Position numbers and translations under genes: made by a program. From NCBI GenBank assembly GCA_910586315.1, contig CAJUIP010000003.1:62001-126000 (forward strand): DNA of 64,000 bases, written 5' to 3'. Shown here in pieces: positions 59,012-64,000 of the stretch. The first letter of the stretch is position 1. Every line of letters begins with the position of its first letter. The stretch comes from an uncultured Lachnospiraceae bacterium (GTDB taxonomy: Bacteria > Bacillota > Clostridia > Lachnospirales > Lachnospiraceae). Below the pieces are notes generated by a model, which worked only from the letters and a program-made list of their open reading frames with translations, was not told the DNA's origin and searched no databases.

Positions 59012-59190
59012 AATACGGTCAAGTGCCGGCTTTTTAAAAAGCCGGGTGAAAGAGAACCAGGTGGAAATCCTGGACGGTCCGGCCACTGTGAGCGGGGAGT
59101 GTTTCTGCAGGATGTCATTGTACGGAAAGTATGAGAAGGCGCAGAAGACGTGAGGATCCGTGAGTCAGGAAACCTGCTTGACGGTTGTTG
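59012..59190 (+). ncRNA. cobalamin (B12) riboswitch
   Basis: The typical order is present: GGTCAAGTGCCGGC with its partner GCCGGGTGAAAGAGAACC, the conserved GGCCACTG (about 59101 region start) followed by GAGCGGGGAG, and the B12 box AGTCAGGAAACCTGC (59163-59177). Adenosyl- or related cobalamin binding should repress the downstream transporter genes. Confidence 0.93.
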
Positions 59191-59224
59191 ACGCTTCCTG
59201 TGAAAGCTTTGTCGGCACTCTTGT

Positions 59225-59288
59225 CTTGCCTGGATTCGGGCAGGGCAGTTTTTGTGTACCTAAGGAGCTCACAGCGGGCTCCTTTTTC
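59225..59288 (+). terminator. tandem terminators of the B12 riboswitch platform
   Basis: A GCCTG/CAGGGC hairpin followed by TTTTTG (about 59227-59254) and a GGAGC/GCTCC hairpin followed by TTTTT (59264-59287) lie between the aptamer and the first gene. Either or both could be the regulated terminator. Confidence 0.65.
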
Positions 59289-59424
59289 GTTCCATAGAAA
59301 AGATCTTGTTACGCTAATGCATAAAAGTAAGATGGACGAAGAGGTTGTGATTTTGAAAAAAGTCCAGGCAAGCCATTTTCATGATGTTTTGTGCCTGAAT
59401 GAAACGAAAGGAATGGATAGGAAC

Positions 59425-61116
59425 ATGAAAAAAAGAATTGCAGTTTTGCTTGCAGCAGTGATGAGCATATCTCTGATGGCATGCGGCGGGCAGAACACAC
59501 AGAACACACAGAACACACAGACAGCTTCGGCGGCGGAAGAGACGGTACAGGCCGCCGAAAGCCAGACTGGCCAGGAATCAGAGCCGGCCGGAGAAACCGT
59601 ACAGGAGGAAGCCGAAGCCGCAAAAAAGGATACTCTGATTGTCCGTATGGCCAAGGATGTGGGGGATCTGAATCCTCATACCATGAAAAGTCAGATGGCC
59701 GCCCAGGACTGGGTGTATGAAAGCCTGGTGGCGCTGGAAAAGGGCGCAGTGGTGCCGGAACTGGCAGAAAGCTGGGATATTTCCCCTGACGGGCTTACGT
59801 ATACGTTCCACCTGCGAGAAGGCGTAAAATTCAGCGATGGAACGGACTTTAATTCAGCGATTGCCAAAAGGAACATTGAAGCTGTGGCAAACCATGCGGA
59901 CGGCTACTCCTTTTTAAATTCCCTGGCATCCTTAGAAAGTGTGGAGGCGCCGGATGATCTGACTCTGGTCTTGAAATTGAATACCCCGTGCAACTCTCTG
60001 TTAAATGACTTTACCTTCAGCCGCCCGCTGGTGATGCTGGGGGAAAACGGATTCCCGGGTGAGGGGGATCCTTATGATAATGGAATCACAGAGCCCATTG
60101 GAACTGGTATGTGGGTATTAAAGGAGTACGTGGCGGATCAGTATGCATTGTTTGAGCGAAATGAATATTACTGGGGCGAGAAACCAAAATTCCAGTATAT
60201 GAAAGCCATGGTAATTCCCGATGTTAATACGGCTGTTACTGCTTTGAAGGCAGGGGAAATTGACGTGATGGCAGACTCCACCCAGATTACCGCGGATATG
60301 TATAAGGAAATGGAAACGGCGGGATTTAAGACAGAGACGGCTCCCACCACCAGCATTTCCAATCTGAATATCAACACAGGCGGAGAAATCACCGGGGACG
60401 TGAATGTGCGTCTCGCACTGGAATATGCCACAGACAACACGGCCATTTCCGAGGGAATCTTTGGAGGGCTTCAAAAGCCGGCAACAGCGTATTTCTCCAC
60501 AGATGTACCCTATGCTAACGTGGGAATCGCTCCTTATCCCTATGATCCGGATAAGGCCAATGTGATTCTGGATGAGGCCGGATGGGTCTATGAGGGAGAC
60601 GATCAGGTACGTTCTAAGGATGGAAAGATCCTGGAACTGGACCTTATTTATGATGCTTCCGTGACCAATGACAGAGACATCGCACTGATTTTGCAGTCCC
60701 AGTACGCGCAGGTCGGAATCCAGTTAAATATTGTTCCCCAGGACAGCCAGATATACCGTCAGAACTGGGCAAACGGAGAGTTCGGCGTATTGATTTACAG
60801 CTCCTGGGGCGGTTCCTACGAGCCCTATGCAACCTTGGCCGCTATGGCTGCGGATGGAGACAAGTTTCATACTGTCCAGAAAGGAATGAAAAACAAGCCG
60901 GAGCTGGACGATATCATGCTGGACTGCCTGACTCAGAAAGACCCTGAGATGCTTCAGGAAAATTTCAATTATATCATGCAGAGCTTCCATGATGAGGCCG
61001 TTTACGTTCCGCTTACAGTGGTAAGCACCCTTGCAATTTATAACAGCGAGCTTGCGGGGCTTGATCTGGAATCCAGCCATGGCGGCATGGGAATTGGCGG
61101 AATGTATGTGGAATAA
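59425..61116 (+). CDS. Nik/Opp-family substrate-binding lipoprotein, B12-regulated
   Basis: A 563-residue family 5 solute-binding protein. The signal peptide ends in the lipobox LMAC near residue 18, and a QNTQNTQNT-rich linker is encoded by a 9-base tandem repeat (59493 on). Domain motifs are FHLREGVKFSDGTDFNSAIAKRNIEAV and YTFHL-like NikA features (YDNGITEPIGTGMWVLKEY). NikA-type proteins bind nickel or cobalt chelates; the cobalamin riboswitch points to cobalt. ATG 59425 is preferred; 59413 is an alternative. A longer frame from 59185 runs into the riboswitch and is rejected. Confidence 0.88.
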   Translation: MKKRIAVLLAAVMSISLMACGGQNTQNTQNTQTASAAEETVQAAESQTGQESEPAGETVQEEAEAAKKDTLIVRMAKDVGDLNPHTMKSQMAAQDWVYESLVALEKGAVVPELAESWDISPDGLTYTFHLREGVKFSDGTDFNSAIAKRNIEAVANHADGYSFLNSLASLESVEAPDDLTLVLKLNTPCNSLLNDFTFSRPLVMLGENGFPGEGDPYDNGITEPIGTGMWVLKEYVADQYALFERNEYYWGEKPKFQYMKAMVIPDVNTAVTALKAGEIDVMADSTQITADMYKEMETAGFKTETAPTTSISNLNINTGGEITGDVNVRLALEYATDNTAISEGIFGGLQKPATAYFSTDVPYANVGIAPYPYDPDKANVILDEAGWVYEGDDQVRSKDGKILELDLIYDASVTNDRDIALILQSQYAQVGIQLNIVPQDSQIYRQNWANGEFGVLIYSSWGGSYEPYATLAAMAADGDKFHTVQKGMKNKPELDDIMLDCLTQKDPEMLQENFNYIMQSFHDEAVYVPLTVVSTLAIYNSELAGLDLESSHGGMGIGGMYVE

Positions 61117-62059
61117 TTTTGCACTTCGCCAGATTGGCAGGCAGCTGACTGGCCTGCTTGTATTATTGTTTTTCGTATCTGTGGCCGCGTTCGTGCTGGT
61201 GCGTCTTTTGCCCGGGGACGCTGCCACAGCCTATTTAAATTCCATCAATGCTCCCCTGACCGAGGAGGCCATAGAGGAGGTGGAAAAGGAGCTGGGGCTG
61301 GATGCTCCTCTTCCGGTTCAGTATGGAAAGTGGATGATACAGGTTTTTAAGGGGGATCTTGGATTTTCCTATCAGACCGGGCGCCCGGTGACCGAGGAAT
61401 TATCAGAAGATCTTCGCTACACGGGGGCTCTGGCCCTTACCGCCCTTGGATGGGTACTAGTTTTAAGCTTGATTTTGGGAACCTTTTCCGCCGGACATTC
61501 CGGAGGGGCAGTTGATATGATGATACGGATCTTTACATTTCTGGGCTCTGCCATGCCGAAATTTTGGCTGGGCTTTCTGGCAGTGTCGCTGTTTTCCCTG
61601 AGGTGGAAGCTGCTTCCCGTGCAGGGGGCGGCCACCTGGAAACATCTGATTCTTCCATCACTGACGTTAGCGTGTTCTTACATTGCCACCTACACAAAGC
61701 TTTTGCGAAACAGCATTCTGGAAGTTCAGAGCAGCCCCTTTGTGCTCCATGCCAGATCCAGGGGGTTTTCTAAAAGGTTTGTGCTGGTCCGTCATGTGAT
61801 TCCCAATGCCATGACTCCGGTGTTTACTACCCTGGGGCTCCACTTGGGAGGAATCCTGTCCGGCTCTGTGATTGTGGAAAATGTGTTTGCCTGGCCTGGT
61901 CTTGGCAGAATGTGTGTGGATGCGGTTGCGGCCCGGAACTATCCTATGATACAGGGATACATACTTCTTTTATCCGTGATTTTTGTAACAGCCAATATGC
62001 TGTGTGACCTGGCCTGTGCAGCGTTTCACCCGAGGCTAAGGGCGGGAGGCAGGACATGA
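61106..62059 (+). CDS. Nik/Opp-type permease NikB-like
   Basis: A 317-residue DppB/NikB-type permease with six membrane segments (FALRQIGRQLTGLLVLLFFVSVAAFVLVRLLPGDAA at the start). The EAA loop is FVLHARSRGFSKRFVLVRHVIPNAMTPVF and the end contains ENVFAWPGLGRMCVDAV. ATG 61106 overlaps the SBP stop; longer frames lie inside the SBP gene. Part of the B12-controlled operon. Confidence 0.88.
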   Translation: MWNNFALRQIGRQLTGLLVLLFFVSVAAFVLVRLLPGDAATAYLNSINAPLTEEAIEEVEKELGLDAPLPVQYGKWMIQVFKGDLGFSYQTGRPVTEELSEDLRYTGALALTALGWVLVLSLILGTFSAGHSGGAVDMMIRIFTFLGSAMPKFWLGFLAVSLFSLRWKLLPVQGAATWKHLILPSLTLACSYIATYTKLLRNSILEVQSSPFVLHARSRGFSKRFVLVRHVIPNAMTPVFTTLGLHLGGILSGSVIVENVFAWPGLGRMCVDAVAARNYPMIQGYILLLSVIFVTANMLCDLACAAFHPRLRAGGRT

Positions 62060-62868
62060 GAAAGAGGGGAAGGAAAGTTACTGCGGCATGCTGCGCCGGG
62101 TGCCTTACGTTCCTGGCGGCGGCCTGCCTTCTGGCTCCGGTGCTGTCCTCCTGTGATCCCAATCTTGTGAATCCGTTGAAAAAATTTGCGGGAATGTCCA
62201 GGGAACATCCACTGGGAACAGATTACCTGGGGAGGGATCTTCTGGCCAGGCTGCTGTGGGGCGGCAGGAATACCCTGGGTTATGCAGCGGCTGTGACGGC
62301 CGTATCGGCTGTAATCGGAACGGGAGTCGGCATGATATCCGGCTTTCTGGGCGGAGCGGCAGACCGTTTGCTTATGAGGGGCAGCGATGTGCTGCGGGCT
62401 TTTCCCGGTGTGGTTTTGGTCCTTATTATTGTGAGTATTCTGGGTGCGGGAATCGGAAATGTCTGCATTGCACTGCTCCTTACCAGGTGGATATGGTATG
62501 CCAGAATGGCCAGGAATCTCACAAGAGAAGAGCTCTCCCGCCCCTCTATCCTGGCTGGCAGGCTGGCGGGAAGCGGATGGGGTGCTATTTTGATTCATCA
62601 CGTTTTTCCGGCGATTCTTCCCCAGATGCTTTCCGTGCTTTCCGTTGATTTTGGCGGCGCCTTATTATCTATTTCCGGATATTCTTTTCTGGGACTTGGA
62701 ATCCTGCCGCCAGAGCCGGAGTGGGGGATGATGATAAGCGATGGGAGGAGTTATATGGATAAGCCGGGGATGATGTTCTGGCCGGGAATCTGCATTCTTA
62801 TAGTGGTTATCAGCGTGAACGTTCTGGGGGACCTGCTCCGCGACATTCTGGAGGAGAAGCGGACATGA
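62056..62868 (+). CDS. Nik/Opp-type permease NikC-like
   Basis: A 270-residue DppC/NikC-type permease (LGTDYLGRDLLARLLWGGRNTLGYA). The EAA loop is LSRPSILAGRLAGSGWGAILIHHVFPAILPQML, and GYSFLGLGILPPEPEWGMMISDGRSYM closes it. It is shorter than the DppC copies of operons 1 and 2 because it lacks the long N-terminal leader. It overlaps the permease before it and the ATPase after it by four bases each. Confidence 0.88.
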   Translation: MRKRGRKVTAACCAGCLTFLAAACLLAPVLSSCDPNLVNPLKKFAGMSREHPLGTDYLGRDLLARLLWGGRNTLGYAAAVTAVSAVIGTGVGMISGFLGGAADRLLMRGSDVLRAFPGVVLVLIIVSILGAGIGNVCIALLLTRWIWYARMARNLTREELSRPSILAGRLAGSGWGAILIHHVFPAILPQMLSVLSVDFGGALLSISGYSFLGLGILPPEPEWGMMISDGRSYMDKPGMMFWPGICILIVVISVNVLGDLLRDILEEKRT

Positions 62869-63845
62869 AAAAGGAAGATGTGATTTTACAGACGGAAAAC
62901 CTGTCCGTTTCCATGAGAGCGGGAAAAGAACGGATTCCGGCGGTGAAGGATGTGACACTTTCTTTAAAAAGGAAGGGCTGCACAGGAATCATAGGGGAGA
63001 GCGGCTGCGGGAAATCGCTCACCTGCCAGGCGGTTTTGGGACTTCTGGAACCGAAAAAATGGACTGTGACAGGAAAGGTTTTTCTGGAAGACGAAGAAGT
63101 GCCCATCACAGATGACAGGTCCATGGATCGTTTCCGGGGAAAGAAGCTGGCTTTTGCCGCCCAGAATCCCATGGCGGCGTTTGACCCGCGGATGACTATG
63201 GGCGCTCATTTTCTGGAGGGGCATTCGAGAAGAGAGTGGGATGCCATACGGAAAGATGCCGGAGAGCGTCTGGCCCGGATGGGAATTTGTGAGCCGGAGT
63301 CTTTGTGGAACCGTTACTCTTTTGAACTGAGCGGCGGGCAGCTTCAGCGTGTTCTGATTGCTCTCGTTTTAGGCCTTCATCCCAAAGTCCTTTTGGCAGA
63401 TGAACCTACTACAGCCCTGGACCAGGCCACGGAGGAAGAACTGCTTCGTATCCTTGAAGACTGTCAAAACCAGGAGGGAATTTCCATTCTGTTAGTGTCC
63501 CATGATCTGGACGTGATTTCCAGGATGGCCGATACGGTTTACGTGATGTATGCAGGGCAGATTGTGGAGTGCGGAGAAAAGGAAGCCGTTCTGGGGAATC
63601 CTCTCCATCCGTATACAGGGGGCCTCATGCGTTCCCGTCCGGGTTTTTCAAAAGAACGGCTGAAGGCCATGAATGGATATCCGCCCAGGCTGGGGGAAAG
63701 CACAGGATCCGGATGCGCTTTTGCTCCCAGATGCCCCTTTGCAAAAGAGGTGTGTAAAGGAGAACAGGTTCTCAGAGAAATGACACCCGGGCATTTTAGC
63801 CGGTGCAGCTGTTTTCGCGGACAGGGGGAGGAGAAGCATGGGTGA
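62865..63845 (+). CDS. Nik/Opp-type ATPase NikD-like
   Basis: A 326-residue ABC ATPase: Walker A GESGCGKSLTCQ near residue 43, signature LSGGQLQRVLIAL near residue 156 (canonical, unlike the DppF copies in this window) and Walker B VLLADEPTTALDQA. The C-terminal oligopeptide domain has GCAFAPRCPFAKEVC. It energises the B12-regulated metal or peptide importer. Confidence 0.9.
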   Translation: MKKEDVILQTENLSVSMRAGKERIPAVKDVTLSLKRKGCTGIIGESGCGKSLTCQAVLGLLEPKKWTVTGKVFLEDEEVPITDDRSMDRFRGKKLAFAAQNPMAAFDPRMTMGAHFLEGHSRREWDAIRKDAGERLARMGICEPESLWNRYSFELSGGQLQRVLIALVLGLHPKVLLADEPTTALDQATEEELLRILEDCQNQEGISILLVSHDLDVISRMADTVYVMYAGQIVECGEKEAVLGNPLHPYTGGLMRSRPGFSKERLKAMNGYPPRLGESTGSGCAFAPRCPFAKEVCKGEQVLREMTPGHFSRCSCFRGQGEEKHG

Positions 63846-64000
63846 AGTCCTTTTGGAGGTAGATGATGTGACCCGAGCCTACGGGAGCAAAAGAAGGGGA
63901 CAAAAGCAGATATTAAGAGGGGTTTCCTTCCGGCTTCAGGAAGGAAAATGCCTGGGTCTTGTGGGGGAAAGCGGCTGTGGAAAAAGCACCCTCTGCCGGA
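63838..64000 (+). CDS. Nik/Opp-type ATPase NikE-like, N-terminal part
   Basis: The gene starts at ATG 63838, overlapping the previous stop by eight bases, with GGGGGAGGAG upstream. The 54 visible residues include VTRAYGSKRRGQKQILRGVSFRLQEG and the Walker A GESGCGKST. The window ends shortly after, so the rest of the gene lies beyond base 64000. Confidence 0.88.
   Translation, partial: MGEVLLEVDDVTRAYGSKRRGQKQILRGVSFRLQEGKCLGLVGESGCGKSTLCR

Noticed and set aside
59493..59522. 9-base direct repeat (CAGAACACA) as a possible CRISPR or regulatory repeat
   Set aside because: It is in frame and encodes the QNTQNTQNT linker of the lipoprotein; there are no spacers or cas genes.
1..64000. tRNA, rRNA, CRISPR arrays or insertion sequences
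   Set aside because: Reading both strands I found no cloverleaf with a CCA-type end, no rRNA segment, no regular repeat-spacer pattern and no transposase motif. A covariance-model search would be needed to be certain for tRNAs.

Overview
The window reads as a chromosomal segment of an anaerobic, endospore-lineage Firmicute, most likely a Lachnospiraceae or related Clostridia member. Pointers are strong AGGAGG ribosome sites, a SpoVG homologue, a GlgC/GlgD pair, FMN and cobalamin riboswitches, a CwlD-like amidase end, and many clostridial peptide ABC systems. This is inferred from gene content and style; species is not claimed.

Layout. 1-2.0 kb: end of a cell-wall amidase, an EamA exporter and a flavin-reductase-like protein. 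2.1-7.9 kb: a DUF362/ferredoxin protein, then a minus-strand abgB-like amidohydrolase plus SLC13-type carrier, divergent from an unfamiliar winged-helix regulator with a long inverted repeat between them. 8.0-11.1 kb: a LarA-type nickel-dependent racemase and glycerate kinase. 11.3-15.1 kb: an AT-rich defence island with a complete DpnII-type restriction system (dpnM, dpnA, dpnB), another methyltransferase whose best-placed start codon is ATA, and fragments of other genes. 15.2-17.0 kb: FMN riboswitch, RibU and a creatininase-family protein. 17.2-30.3 kb: housekeeping genes (TsaC/Sua5, dCMP deaminase, radical SAM, exonuclease, VanW, Lrp, aminotransferase, TrmL, SbcC/SbcD-like pair, AsnRS).

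30.4-55.5 kb is the distinctive part: two paralogous peptide-utilisation islands. Island 1 has a LacI regulator fused to a solute-binding-protein-like domain, an M28 peptidase, a five-gene Opp/Dpp transporter and a beta-lactamase-fold serine hydrolase. Island 2 has an M20 hydrolase, a LysR regulator, a second Opp/Dpp transporter, an M20 peptidase, a CapA-like protein, a second serine hydrolase and another M20 amidohydrolase. None of the hydrolases has a visible export signal, so both islands look designed to import an unusual peptide or amide and hydrolyse it in the cytoplasm. Candidate operators can be read directly: TTGAYACGTATYAA twice around the LacI fusion, and ACGAAT-N7-ATTCGY twice around the LysR gene. 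Operon 2 also begins with a three-way-junction RNA that ends in a terminator.

55.5-64 kb: a degraded AAA ATPase fragment, glgC-glgD, spoVG, then a cobalamin riboswitch driving a Nik/Opp-type transporter (probable cobalt or nickel uptake) that runs off the window end.
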